A stretch of 64,000 bases of DNA from a virus. The notes beneath the pieces are model-generated. The model was not told the origin of the DNA and made no database searches. It saw only the letters and a program-made list of their open reading frames with translations. Position 1 is the first letter of the stretch; each line of letters opens with the position of its first letter. The stretch covers positions 62,001-126,000 of the IMG/VR virus record IMGVR_UViG_3300044974_001280; one strand, written 5' to 3'. The position numbers and the translations under genes are program-made. Of this stretch, positions 17,340 to 26,387 are shown piece by piece.

Positions 17340-18730
17340 TGAATTCGCACTTCCAGAAGGCCCAGGCTCTAACCTCGGTCGTTTTAGGTTTTGAATTTGA
17401 GTTTTACTCCGAGATGACTCGGGGAAGAATAGTTGAATCACTGTCGAAGGAGCTGGGCAAAAAAGTTCAGCTCTCTTCTAAATATCATTCTAAAATACCG
17501 GTTACTTCCTCGAGTTTTAAATTGGAACCCGATTATTCAGGAGGTAATAACATGAACGAATTGATCACAGGTCCCTTGCCCTATTCAGAAGCTATTCCCA
17601 TTTTAATCAAGACCCTCAGATGGATAGACGCCCATGGCTGGACCACAGATAAATGTGCCTTTCAGTTCTCTATCAGTTTTGACCCTCGAAACAGAGCCCT
17701 GGAAAAAATTGAAAAACTAGATAGACTGAAATTCATCCTGGGGATTGATGAGGGAGTCATCTATTCTCAATTCGGCAATCGGACTGGCAATGTTTATGCC
17801 AAATCAATCAAAAAAATCGTGCCCAGAAATAGGTTTTCTATTTTAGAGAACATTTCTAGCATAGATCCCAAACTCTTTAAAACCCCCGATGAAAAATATT
17901 ACGGAGCTAATTTTTCCAAACTGCCCAAAGGCTACTTGGAAATCAGATATCTAGGAGGCACGGACTACGAAAAGAAAATCCCGGCCATCCGAGAAGTTGT
18001 CGATTACGTGTCACTATTTCTCCATGACATCTTGTCTGGCAAAAGAGGATACACTCGTCAGGATCTGGAAAAACTCCAGGAGATGATGAGACAACACACA
18101 AAGGTGGTCAAAAGCTTTTCTAATCCAGATTCTTTCTTCTCCAATTTTCCGGATTTTCACGTCCTGATCGATCTCAAGGGCTACGAGGAAAACGTTAAAA
18201 CCTACTGGTCCCACATCAGAGAGAAGATTTTTGATCTCATCGTAGAAGGAGGAGTGACCTCTTGTTTCTTTAATTACGACACCTCCATCGGTCGATTTCA
18301 GATTAAGGATGCCAAGAGCAGGAATGGATTGATTATCAAAGATCTGGACATCTTCGACTCCTCCTTTAAAAATGCGAAACTTGAAAATTGCAAAATTTAC
18401 AGCTGTCAAATCAAGGACGCAGAGCTGCATAACTGCGAGTTGATGACCAGCTCTAAGATCAAAGATTCTAAATTTCAGAATTCTATTGCCAACTACGGCA
18501 ACCTCTTGGAGGATTGCTACATCGACTGTCCCGGTCAAAACATCGACTGCCAGATCAAAGGAGGTATTCTCAGAAATGGTGATCTGGGCAGAAATGCTCT
18601 GGTGAGTGAGCAGACCCAGAAGGTGAAGGATTTCAACGACATCAGAAATAATCGCTTTATTACCGATTCCAGGCTCAAAAATCTGAACGATCCGGTGAAG
18701 AAAATCAGATTCAAAAATATCAACTACTGA
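17339..18730 (+). CDS. Amidoligase-like protein with C-terminal beta-helix-like repeats
   Basis: A 463-residue protein. The N-terminal part has hallmarks of the amidoligase family (glutamine-synthetase fold): LGFEFEFYSE with E19 and E21, then KLEPDYSGG, NELITGPLPYSEAIPIL and, near residue 198, GYLEIRYLGGTDYEKK. Such enzymes join an amine to a carboxylate using ATP. The usual His-x-His strand is replaced by CAFQFSISFD, so activity is uncertain. The C-terminal ~80 residues repeat five-residue-like steps (CKIYSCQIKDAELHNCEL and on), suggesting a pentapeptide-type beta-helix. It is translationally coupled to the S1-domain gene and sits among tail genes, so it could modify or cross-link a virion or host protein. 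Confidence 0.65.
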   Translation: MNSHFQKAQALTSVVLGFEFEFYSEMTRGRIVESLSKELGKKVQLSSKYHSKIPVTSSSFKLEPDYSGGNNMNELITGPLPYSEAIPILIKTLRWIDAHGWTTDKCAFQFSISFDPRNRALEKIEKLDRLKFILGIDEGVIYSQFGNRTGNVYAKSIKKIVPRNRFSILENISSIDPKLFKTPDEKYYGANFSKLPKGYLEIRYLGGTDYEKKIPAIREVVDYVSLFLHDILSGKRGYTRQDLEKLQEMMRQHTKVVKSFSNPDSFFSNFPDFHVLIDLKGYEENVKTYWSHIREKIFDLIVEGGVTSCFFNYDTSIGRFQIKDAKSRNGLIIKDLDIFDSSFKNAKLENCKIYSCQIKDAELHNCELMTSSKIKDSKFQNSIANYGNLLEDCYIDCPGQNIDCQIKGGILRNGDLGRNALVSEQTQKVKDFNDIRNNRFITDSRLKNLNDPVKKIRFKNINY

Positions 18731-18731
18731 C

Positions 18732-19514
18732 ATGACTCTAGAAGAACTAATTCAGGAAATCAAGGACGATTTATCGGTCAGTTGCTCTCTGCCCTACAAC
18801 CTTAACGACCAGGAGATTCAAAGGATTATCAGAAGAGCCAAAGCTTGGATGTATGATAATTACCAGTATGCGGTGGAGAAAAGGTACTTCGTGCTCGGGG
18901 GAGCTTTCTTTCAAACTCCCCAGTTTAGAAACACTAGACAGGTTCAGTTGCCTGATAAAATAGTGACAGTTTTTGACGTCAGAGAAACCAACGGCAACGG
19001 TATCTCAGGCAATCCAGATAAAGATTTCGGGGATTCTAAATTGATTGGCTCCGAGTTGCTGCTGTCCCCCTTTACTGGGGACAATCTGGTCTACAGAACT
19101 GTCATGTATTCTTATTTTGACTTGGCTCGGGCTTATCTATTACCGACTTACGCCTTTAACTGGAATAAGAACACCAAGAAATTGACAATTTTAGGCAGGG
19201 ACCCGGTCAGGGGAAATAATAGTTCTTCACCCCAGAGTAACGCCGGCTATAACCTGACTCAGGCGGTAGTGGTAAGCTGCTTCGTGGCCATCGAAGACTA
19301 CGAACTTTTTTCCGACGAACTATTTATCAGATATTGCCGAGCCCAAGCCAAAAATTCTCTGGTCAAACTTCTGAGCGCCTTTGACTATAACCTGCCGGGG
19401 GGAGTTAGAGTTAACACTCAAGCTCTGTCTGCTGAAGCTCAAGCAGAGATGACTGAGGTGATGGCAATGATAAATGGGGAAAATTCGACGAGTTATTTTT
19501 TGCAATGGAGTTAA
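18732..19514 (+). CDS. Virion structural protein, possible neck or tail-completion protein
   Basis: A 260-residue protein starting one base after the amidoligase-like stop (TGACATG). It has a helical N-terminus (LNDQEIQRIIRRAKAWMYDN), a central beta region, and a conserved-looking FIRYCRAQAKNSLVKLLSAF followed by NLPGGVRVN. The layout of helix, beta domain and helix is common in phage connector or tail-completion proteins, but I do not recognise a specific family. It is the last gene before a 134-base gap and the next promoter. Confidence 0.55.
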   Translation: MTLEELIQEIKDDLSVSCSLPYNLNDQEIQRIIRRAKAWMYDNYQYAVEKRYFVLGGAFFQTPQFRNTRQVQLPDKIVTVFDVRETNGNGISGNPDKDFGDSKLIGSELLLSPFTGDNLVYRTVMYSYFDLARAYLLPTYAFNWNKNTKKLTILGRDPVRGNNSSSPQSNAGYNLTQAVVVSCFVAIEDYELFSDELFIRYCRAQAKNSLVKLLSAFDYNLPGGVRVNTQALSAEAQAEMTEVMAMINGENSTSYFLQWS

Positions 19515-19538
19515 CTTATTAATAGGTATTTAACATAT

Positions 19539-19592
19539 ATGTCAATCGAGTTTTGGATCTATGACGAAAAGGGCAACAAATCTGTGAAATAG
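19539..19592 (+). CDS. Possible 17-residue mini-ORF
   Basis: ATG to TAG encoding MSIEFWIYDEKGNKSVK, preceded by AACATAT. It lies in the 134-base gap before the gp25 gene. The sequence looks like the start of an ordinary protein, so it may be a leader peptide, a remnant of a broken gene, or chance. No continuation was found in the same frame. Confidence 0.2.
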   Translation: MSIEFWIYDEKGNKSVK

Positions 19593-19624
19593 AACACATC
19601 CTTTTTTCCTCCTAATTCAATCGG

Positions 19625-19633
19625 GATATATAA
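19625..19633 (+). promoter_or_regulatory. Putative late promoter element
   Basis: GATATATAA, 15 bases before the gp25 gene at 19649. It is followed directly by a small inverted repeat. Confidence 0.5.
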
Positions 19634-19648
19634 GGGGAATTCTTCCCC
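19634..19648 (+). promoter_or_regulatory. Small hairpin abutting the gp25 start codon
   Basis: GGGGAA, loop TTC, TTCCCC: a 6-bp perfect stem ending at the base before the ATG at 19649. It could affect ribosome access. No terminator-like T-run follows. Confidence 0.35.
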
Positions 19649-20020
19649 ATGATAGAAATTTACAACAGAGATCCCGAAGACCCTAACTACAAGTCAGATG
19701 TTCTGGAAATTACAGATCCGATTGAGATCTGTATTGGTCAGCTAAAAATGATGCTGCTGACCAACAAGGGAGAGGTGCTAGGAGATCCTTCTTTTGGATT
19801 GGGCTTGGAAGAATTGGTCTTCACAATGGGTCTTTCTCAGAAGACCTTGACCGATGAAATAGATCGGCACATCCGTAATTACGTGCCCCTTTTCAACCAG
19901 TTGGGGGGATATTTTACCGTTGATTTTTACCTGGGGACTGCAAGAGACATAGTTTTTCTGAATTTTTTCATTCCCAGTTATGGTGGCAAGAGTCCATTGG
20001 TAACTCTAAAAGTAACTTAA
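19649..20020 (+). CDS. 25: Baseplate wedge protein gp25-like
   Basis: A 123-residue protein of the GPW/gp25 family, close to the 132 residues of T4 gp25. Typical features are EICIGQLKMMLLTNKGEVLG, then SFGLGLEELVF, and the helix TLTDEIDRHIRNYVPLF before the last strands. gp25 joins the gp6 ring and starts sheath assembly, as its fold resembles the sheath C-terminal domain. The gp6-like gene follows after 7 bases, the order usual in contractile-tail phages. Confidence 0.85.
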   Translation: MIEIYNRDPEDPNYKSDVLEITDPIEICIGQLKMMLLTNKGEVLGDPSFGLGLEELVFTMGLSQKTLTDEIDRHIRNYVPLFNQLGGYFTVDFYLGTARDIVFLNFFIPSYGGKSPLVTLKVT

Positions 20021-20027
20021 AACAAAA

Positions 20028-21758
20028 ATGGCAAGCAATATATTTCAGAAGAACAATATTCTTATTCGGGGTCTGTTAAACGACACGTACAATTTTCTCC
20101 AGTTGACCTACAGTCAAACCCGAAACGTTTTCACGGTTGCCTCTGCCTGGGGTCAAATCCTTTTCGTGTTAGAAAACATCTCCCAACTGATCCTGTACTT
20201 TATCGAGGACTCTATCACCGAGTTGAACATCTATCAGGCAACGAGGGATTATTCCGTCAAAAGTTTGGCCCGGATAGCAGGATACGATCCGGCTAGAGGT
20301 ATGGCAGCACAGGGAGAAGTAGCTGTTTCCTGGAATCTAAAAGGGACTGATGTGGGAGGAGCGGCAGTTCTTTTATCAGGTCGTCCTAGAATCCAGTGTG
20401 AGCAGAACGGACAGATCTACACCCTGATCCTCAATGGGCCTTCAGTCAAGGTTCCCCTGTCTAGAGGTTCTACTTTTGCCTTTAAAATTGTCCAGGGTTC
20501 CTTTATCACCAACACTTTCACGGGAACCGGAGCCGCCCTGCAAAGTTACAATATCTATTCTAAATCGGGCACTTTAATCGACCAGTTTTACGTGGACGTT
20601 TTTGTCAACGATGTGCCCTGGAAGAAATATTTCTCTCTGTACGATATTCCTTTAAATGGCAGGGGATTTCTTTGTCGGTCTGGCATCACCGAGGGGATAG
20701 ACATTTACTTCGGGAACGGCAACTTCGGGCAGCCTCCTTTAAGGGGTAGTTTGATTCGGGTCGAATTTTTGCAAACCTCTGGTTTTACCGGCAATATTAA
20801 ATCGAGACGAGATCTGCAATTGACTTATAGATTTTTGGACTCTGGAACGGATCTCTTCGGGAGAGAAGTTAATCTGAATGATTATCTGACCATAGCAGGA
20901 GTTATCGATCCCTCTTTCGGTTCTGATCCAGAACCGGTGGCTTTAACTCGCCTGGTAGCTCCTAAAACCTCGAGAGCTTTCGTGTTTGCCAATGCAGAAA
21001 ATTACGAGATCTACCTGCAAAGATTCAACCTCTTTTCCCAAATTCAGGCTTTCAGCACCTTCGGAGATCAGTTTTTGGACGATGACAATGTGGTGTACCT
21101 TTTTCTGATCCCGAATGTGACTGTGGATTTGCTACTGGGACAAGACTATTTCGATGTGCCTGCCGAAAATTTTGTGCTGAGTCAATCCCAAAAACTAAGG
21201 ATTCTCAATTTACTGGAGGACTCGGGTCAAATGCTGGCCACAACTGTTGTGAAGATTCTGGATCCTCAAATTCAAAACTTTGTTGGCAACCTGATTTTAT
21301 CGATCTTTGAGGGTTATGATCCAGAGATCATTCAGGACAAATGTAGAACTGCTATCTCGGAATACTTCTTGAATCTGAAGAGAAGAGACAGAATTCCCAA
21401 ATCTGACATTATTGCCATTGTGGAAGGGATTGAAGGGGTTGACTCTGTTTCTTTCTACTTCGTAGGGCAGGCCAACGAGGAGTACCATGCCTCGGTTGAT
21501 AATTTACCAAATGTTTCCACTGCCCAATTAAATCGGTTAATAGGTCTAGATGTTTATGGAGACATTATTATCAATTCAGGAGAACTGATCCTGATGAGGG
21601 GTGGGTGGACAGATCGCTACGGCACGACTTATGAGGTTGGCATTGTTCCGGGTAAGCCCTCTGCCCTGAATATAAACATCTCCTCGATCAATCCTAGAAA
21701 TTTATCAAATCAGCTCAATTCAGAAGAGAGAGCTAGAATTATAGCCCAAAATAGATAA
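20028..21758 (+). CDS. 6: Baseplate wedge protein gp6/gpJ-like
   Basis: A 576-residue protein of the baseplate J/gp6 type. An N-terminal helical bundle precedes TRDYSVKSLARIAGYDPARG, a pattern typical at the start of the gpJ-like core; beta domains and a C-terminal helical section follow (DIIAIVEGIEGVDSVSFYFV matches the 'I...I.....V..' end pattern). gp6 forms the inner ring of the baseplate and dimerises between wedges. Placement directly after gp25 strongly supports the call. The next gene starts one base after the stop. Confidence 0.8.
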   Translation: MASNIFQKNNILIRGLLNDTYNFLQLTYSQTRNVFTVASAWGQILFVLENISQLILYFIEDSITELNIYQATRDYSVKSLARIAGYDPARGMAAQGEVAVSWNLKGTDVGGAAVLLSGRPRIQCEQNGQIYTLILNGPSVKVPLSRGSTFAFKIVQGSFITNTFTGTGAALQSYNIYSKSGTLIDQFYVDVFVNDVPWKKYFSLYDIPLNGRGFLCRSGITEGIDIYFGNGNFGQPPLRGSLIRVEFLQTSGFTGNIKSRRDLQLTYRFLDSGTDLFGREVNLNDYLTIAGVIDPSFGSDPEPVALTRLVAPKTSRAFVFANAENYEIYLQRFNLFSQIQAFSTFGDQFLDDDNVVYLFLIPNVTVDLLLGQDYFDVPAENFVLSQSQKLRILNLLEDSGQMLATTVVKILDPQIQNFVGNLILSIFEGYDPEIIQDKCRTAISEYFLNLKRRDRIPKSDIIAIVEGIEGVDSVSFYFVGQANEEYHASVDNLPNVSTAQLNRLIGLDVYGDIIINSGELILMRGGWTDRYGTTYEVGIVPGKPSALNINISSINPRNLSNQLNSEERARIIAQNR

Positions 21759-21759
21759 A

Positions 21760-22290
21760 ATGGCTCAAGACTTTTCCCCCTATTTTCCTCGGGACTCTGT
21801 TGAATCCTATACCCAGAGCGGATTGAAATTTAAATCCACTACTCCCTCTTTTGAAACAACCACCGATCTGTACCTTTCTCCTCTGAAAGCTCAGGAAAGG
21901 TCCTACAATCTAGGATGCAGTGGTTATAGAACAGCTATCACAAATTCGGTAGGACAAGTTCAGTACGCTCCTTGCACCAGCTTCTCCGAGTATCAGACTA
22001 TCATGAACCAAATGACAACGGTCAACAAGGCCCGAAGATGGTACGAGTTTGATCCACTGGAAACAATCAACGGGATTGAATCCTCGATCAATGATATCAC
22101 CTACGAAGGATTTAACTACAAAGAACAGCTGTTTGAAAGAACCATGTCGAACGTACTGTTTAAAGATCCCACCAAAAATTTGATTCTAAATTATTTTCAA
22201 CGGGTTGTTTTTGCCCTGATCGAAAACGTGAAACAGATTCGTAATTATTTTAACTATACGGTTCCGTACAACAATAGGAGAGTTTTCTAA
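21760..22290 (+). CDS. Baseplate-associated protein, 176 aa
   Basis: Small protein squeezed between the gp6-like and gp7-like genes with gaps of one and two bases. The N-terminus is extended (FSPYFPRDSVESYTQSGLKF). The centre has a Cys/Tyr-rich stretch (LGCSGYRTAITNSVG) and the C-terminus is helical (NLILNYFQRVVFALIENVKQ). No family is recognised. The position strongly suggests a wedge component. Confidence 0.6.
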   Translation: MAQDFSPYFPRDSVESYTQSGLKFKSTTPSFETTTDLYLSPLKAQERSYNLGCSGYRTAITNSVGQVQYAPCTSFSEYQTIMNQMTTVNKARRWYEFDPLETINGIESSINDITYEGFNYKEQLFERTMSNVLFKDPTKNLILNYFQRVVFALIENVKQIRNYFNYTVPYNNRRVF

Positions 22291-22292
22291 CT

Positions 22293-25200
22293 ATGGCAAA
22301 TCTGAATCTTAAATTTTTCAATAAAAGAGGCCAGCCCCTTAATTTAATTTATGTGGGACCAACCGGCTCTAGCCAGTTAGACACGATCTTTAGATACTCG
22401 GCCAATTCCACTACCTCCCTCCCCACCAACGGAACCTTTTCTCTACTCGATCTATCAACAGGTTCTATTTACCTGAATGTGACGGACCTAAGTGGTTACA
22501 ATATTACTAGCTGGGTCTCTTCTGTGCAGGAATCGCTCACCTCAGGAGCTAAAGTTAATCTGACCCTCTCGTACGCTCCTGCCCAGACCCTGCTCTGCAC
22601 TCTGTCTGCCGCCAGCCTGGCTGGGTCTATCGTCACTCTAACTGTGGCCCAGACCATCGGATCTCCTTTTATTTCTTCGGGGACTCCGGTTACCTTTACC
22701 ACAACCTACCAGAATTTGCCAGGTGGTTATTTTTCGGGAAATGTCTATTTTGATGAAATTTCGGCCGGTCTATATGAGAACGAGCAAATCTTCGTGGTCC
22801 AAGAATTCTACGATCCCTCAACCAATCAACCCTTTTTAGGGTTTCCCCACACGGGTGCTACTGGTTCCTCCTCTAATCCCCTGTGGAGAACTCGGTGGGA
22901 AAACAACACCTACGGTAACGTAGATGTAACCGAAATTATTTTCACCTACCAAATAGTCGATAATGATCCTGAAATCGGAGGCTCCCCTTCGATTCTAAAC
23001 TATCAGAACATAGTCATTCCTGTGATTAAGGATTCTCAGGACTATCTGGTGAACGGTCTTGTGTACACCGATGAGAACTCCACTCCCTCCCGAGCCCTTC
23101 AGGTGAACGTAGCCATCAATTCTGGCAATCTGGCGGCCAATGTCTACGAAAGAAAATTGATTATAGAAGACATCACGTACGGGATTACTGCTCCTCAAAA
23201 AATAGCTGAAATTCTTTTCTATGGCCAAATCATAGCCGAGGATTCAAGACTTGATGTTTTGACCCAAAATTTGGGCAGGGCTTTCTTTGGTTCCGACTCG
23301 GTCATCCTCCGAGATCACGATCCCTTCGAGATTCTGCCCAACTACGTTGAGATCAACGAGAAGAGAAAAGAGTTAATGGTGGCGGGGGAGGATATTTTTC
23401 CCTATATCGGAAGTTATAGGGGTTTGATTGGAGCTTTGAAATTTTTTGGTTATCAGGATTTGAGGATCAAAGAGTACTGGCTCAATTTGAATTACGGTCA
23501 GGTGTCCCTGCAGCCCCTGCAGCAGAACCAAATCTTTTTAAACAACAATTACGTTACTCCCTTCCCCAATCAACAAAGCCTGATTGCGGACGTTCTGGAG
23601 AACGAAAATAGTGGTAAATACAGACTAGTTCAGACCTGGGGACCAAATGAGGATGGGGAGTATGTGCTGGATGTTGCCAGCGAGGCAACTCTGGTTCCCT
23701 CTAGAACTTACAAAAAAACCTCGTTATTCGGTCTGTACTACGATTTGGTCACCACGACGGATCAGGTTGATCCCTATGGCTATCCTATTGTTCAAGAAAC
23801 CTTCCTCTTTACCCAGGAGGAAGTGCTCCTAAAACTTTTTGCTCTCAAGGAAAGACTGAAACAAAGTTACCTGCCTCTTAATGCCAGAATAGTGGATATC
23901 ACTGGAGAGGGCGTTTATTACAATGTGTACAACACCAGAGAATGGACCGATTTCATGGACCGCACCGACGTCGAATCGGGCAACAATTTTGATTTCATTG
24001 TCAATCCGGACTTTGGTTTCCTAGAGGATCTCAGAGCTTTTGGAGTCAGAGAAAATCCAGCCGGAATTCAGGCTCCTGCCAATTACGAAGACGTGATCGA
24101 TATTGAGGTTTACGTTGTTGGTGGAACTGGTGATGCCTTTAGGTTTGTGTCTGCTGCTGGAACTCCGGCTTCCCTGTTTTCTGCTTCTGGTTTTAATCCC
24201 AATTTGACCCTATTCGAAGGCAAAAGCTACAACTTCAATCTAGTTACCTCTGGTTTTGATTTTTTCATTACCACCGATAGTGGATTAACCGAGGTTGATC
24301 CTTTGGGCGTCGTCAATAATGGAGCAGTAGGAGGCCCACTAACGCTGAAGGTCAATCCTCAGGAACAGAACACACTCTACTACTTCTCGAGCGTCAACAC
24401 AGCTAGATTAAATGGCTCCATCTCGATCCAGCCCGATTCAGTCTCTGACTTGGGCAATATCATCCCCCCTTTAGTTAACAATCAACAGTACACCTCCTCC
24501 CAGAACACTTCTCTGCTGACTGCGATTTCGAATTTTTACTTCTTGAAAGAAAACGGCAAAGTAGTTCAATTGGGGGATGGTCTGACGGATCCTGTTTCTT
24601 ACCTGAATCCCACGACCGGTGAGCCCTACGAGAATCCCCTGGGCATGCCTCTGATTTTAGAACTGGTGGTAGATCGATGGGCGTGGGATGAGATGGGTCA
24701 AAACTGGAACGATCTGAGTCTACCCTCATACACAAGCCAACAGGCAGCCCTGACCTGGGGAACTATCGATTTTTCCGCCTATAATGAAGTCGAATGGATC
24801 ATCCAGAAATCTTCGACCCAATCGGGATCTGGTTATTCTTTTTCATTCAGGGGATTTGTGGCTGATTACTACAAACTTGCTCATTTCGTACCCTACACCG
24901 GGGAATACGAGGTTACTTGTCTTCTCTACGATGCCTTCAATTTTGTGAATCGGAGAATAGTTAAAACTGCCTTGACCGTTGCTCCAAAAGAGATCACGAT
25001 TGATGCCTGGACGAGATACAGAGAGAATGAGATCTACCTCTGGGATCAAACCATCAGAAGTTGGGATGCCTATCAGTCTATCTGGGAATATCCTGCCGAA
25101 GGCCAAACCTATGACGAATTGACTCGAGAAATTCCTGCTGCCGTTTTAGATTTTGCCGTCTATGGTAACAACGCCAACCAGGGTCAAAACCTACAGGTTC

Positions 25201-26363
25201 AGGCGACGATTCCTGCAGTTGGAGCTTCTGGAAGCTTTGTTTTGAACCAGAATATTCTCCCCGTGAGTGCTGCCTATTCTCTGTACATTTCGGGTAGCCA
25301 GTATGGGTTCATGAACATCTTTACCTCACAGCCCCATGGATTTCAGGCGGGGTCTCAGGTTTATCTGGCTGGTTTCATGCCCGAATTGAACTACAGTTGG
25401 GACGTCATCATTCCTTCTGGTTCAACAGGATACAATTTTCAAATTCCCTATATTCTGGGTGCTACTGCAGGAGTGGGGCTGACTGGAGGCACTGGCTCTG
25501 TCTCTGGAGCTACGGCCTACTACGTGGACCCTTCTTATTGGACCAATCAAAGGGTCACAGGTCAATCCGAAATCTCTGTTACTGTCAACGGCAGAGAAAT
25601 AGGTGCAACAAGCGGAGGGTCCAATCTTCAAGCCACGGTCAGTGCCCTTATCGAAACGATCAACTCGGTCGTGACACAGCCAGATTATTTTGCCCAGTGT
25701 CCAGCACCTGATGCTTCCCCAGCCCAAATCACGATCACCTCGGACGTCGATTCCGGTAACATCGGAAACGGAGATATTCTCTCTGTTTCTGTTAATGGCT
25801 CCCTAATTCTGGTCAGTTCTGATTCTCAACTGACAGGGGGTGCAACAGCCTCGACTGATTACGTCTCTTGGGATCCTCTGAGTGGTCAATTCCCGGTCGA
25901 GGCTCTCAAATACTATGGCACCAAAAATTTGACCTGGGACACATTTAATCAATCAATCTGGGACGAAGCCTATGCCCACGGTTGGTATAATTTCGAATAT
26001 CAGAACGGTTGGTTGGGTGGATTTGAGATCCACTCTGTTAAAGTCGGGGACCACCTTAAAATCTCAACAGGGGCTGAACCCTATCCTTTCCCAGTTGGTG
26101 TGACTTTTGGTGGAACTGGGACCAGTGGCTCTTTGACTTTGGCTTCCGCAGCCGAACAGCTTAATTCCTCCCCTGATCCTAGTATCACCAACTTCTATTA
26201 CCGGGTGATGCCTTCAAATTATGCTGGATCTTTAACAACCGTCGGCCCAGTTGATGTTGTTTTGACCTCTTTCGCAGCCACGGGTGGAACTGGAAGCGTG
26301 CCCCCGACAGCTCCTCCCGTCTGCGTGCCCGAACCACTGATGAATATCCCTATTTTAATTTGA
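22293..26363 (+). CDS. Large baseplate wedge protein, gp7-like
   Basis: A 1,356-residue protein with beta-sandwich N-terminal domains and, near residues 345-395, a segment like the gpI/gp7 core: HDPFEILPNYVEINEKRKEL, then IGSYRGLIGALKFFGYQDLR. In gpI-type proteins a 'GTxxxLxxxLxxxGy' segment packs against gp6. The C-terminal two-thirds hold repeated Ig/PKD-like beta domains (TGEYEVTCLLYDAFNFVN) and many TG-rich loops such as GPTGSS. T4 gp7 is 1,032 residues, so the size fits. It likely forms the wedge arm that carries fibres. The gene order gp25-gp6-small-gp7 supports this. Confidence 0.65.
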   Translation: MANLNLKFFNKRGQPLNLIYVGPTGSSQLDTIFRYSANSTTSLPTNGTFSLLDLSTGSIYLNVTDLSGYNITSWVSSVQESLTSGAKVNLTLSYAPAQTLLCTLSAASLAGSIVTLTVAQTIGSPFISSGTPVTFTTTYQNLPGGYFSGNVYFDEISAGLYENEQIFVVQEFYDPSTNQPFLGFPHTGATGSSSNPLWRTRWENNTYGNVDVTEIIFTYQIVDNDPEIGGSPSILNYQNIVIPVIKDSQDYLVNGLVYTDENSTPSRALQVNVAINSGNLAANVYERKLIIEDITYGITAPQKIAEILFYGQIIAEDSRLDVLTQNLGRAFFGSDSVILRDHDPFEILPNYVEINEKRKELMVAGEDIFPYIGSYRGLIGALKFFGYQDLRIKEYWLNLNYGQVSLQPLQQNQIFLNNNYVTPFPNQQSLIADVLENENSGKYRLVQTWGPNEDGEYVLDVASEATLVPSRTYKKTSLFGLYYDLVTTTDQVDPYGYPIVQETFLFTQEEVLLKLFALKERLKQSYLPLNARIVDITGEGVYYNVYNTREWTDFMDRTDVESGNNFDFIVNPDFGFLEDLRAFGVRENPAGIQAPANYEDVIDIEVYVVGGTGDAFRFVSAAGTPASLFSASGFNPNLTLFEGKSYNFNLVTSGFDFFITTDSGLTEVDPLGVVNNGAVGGPLTLKVNPQEQNTLYYFSSVNTARLNGSISIQPDSVSDLGNIIPPLVNNQQYTSSQNTSLLTAISNFYFLKENGKVVQLGDGLTDPVSYLNPTTGEPYENPLGMPLILELVVDRWAWDEMGQNWNDLSLPSYTSQQAALTWGTIDFSAYNEVEWIIQKSSTQSGSGYSFSFRGFVADYYKLAHFVPYTGEYEVTCLLYDAFNFVNRRIVKTALTVAPKEITIDAWTRYRENEIYLWDQTIRSWDAYQSIWEYPAEGQTYDELTREIPAAVLDFAVYGNNANQGQNLQVQATIPAVGASGSFVLNQNILPVSAAYSLYISGSQYGFMNIFTSQPHGFQAGSQVYLAGFMPELNYSWDVIIPSGSTGYNFQIPYILGATAGVGLTGGTGSVSGATAYYVDPSYWTNQRVTGQSEISVTVNGREIGATSGGSNLQATVSALIETINSVVTQPDYFAQCPAPDASPAQITITSDVDSGNIGNGDILSVSVNGSLILVSSDSQLTGGATASTDYVSWDPLSGQFPVEALKYYGTKNLTWDTFNQSIWDEAYAHGWYNFEYQNGWLGGFEIHSVKVGDHLKISTGAEPYPFPVGVTFGGTGTSGSLTLASAAEQLNSSPDPSITNFYYRVMPSNYAGSLTTVGPVDVVLTSFAATGGTGSVPPTAPPVCVPEPLMNIPILI

Positions 26364-26387
26364 ACAAGACATAAAAAGTAAGAAAAA

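Noticed and set aside
18014-18733. A 239-residue minus-strand frame opposite the amidoligase-like gene
   Set aside because: The plus-strand gene has recognisable motifs and couples to both neighbours; the antisense product shows no motif and has no promoter-like element.
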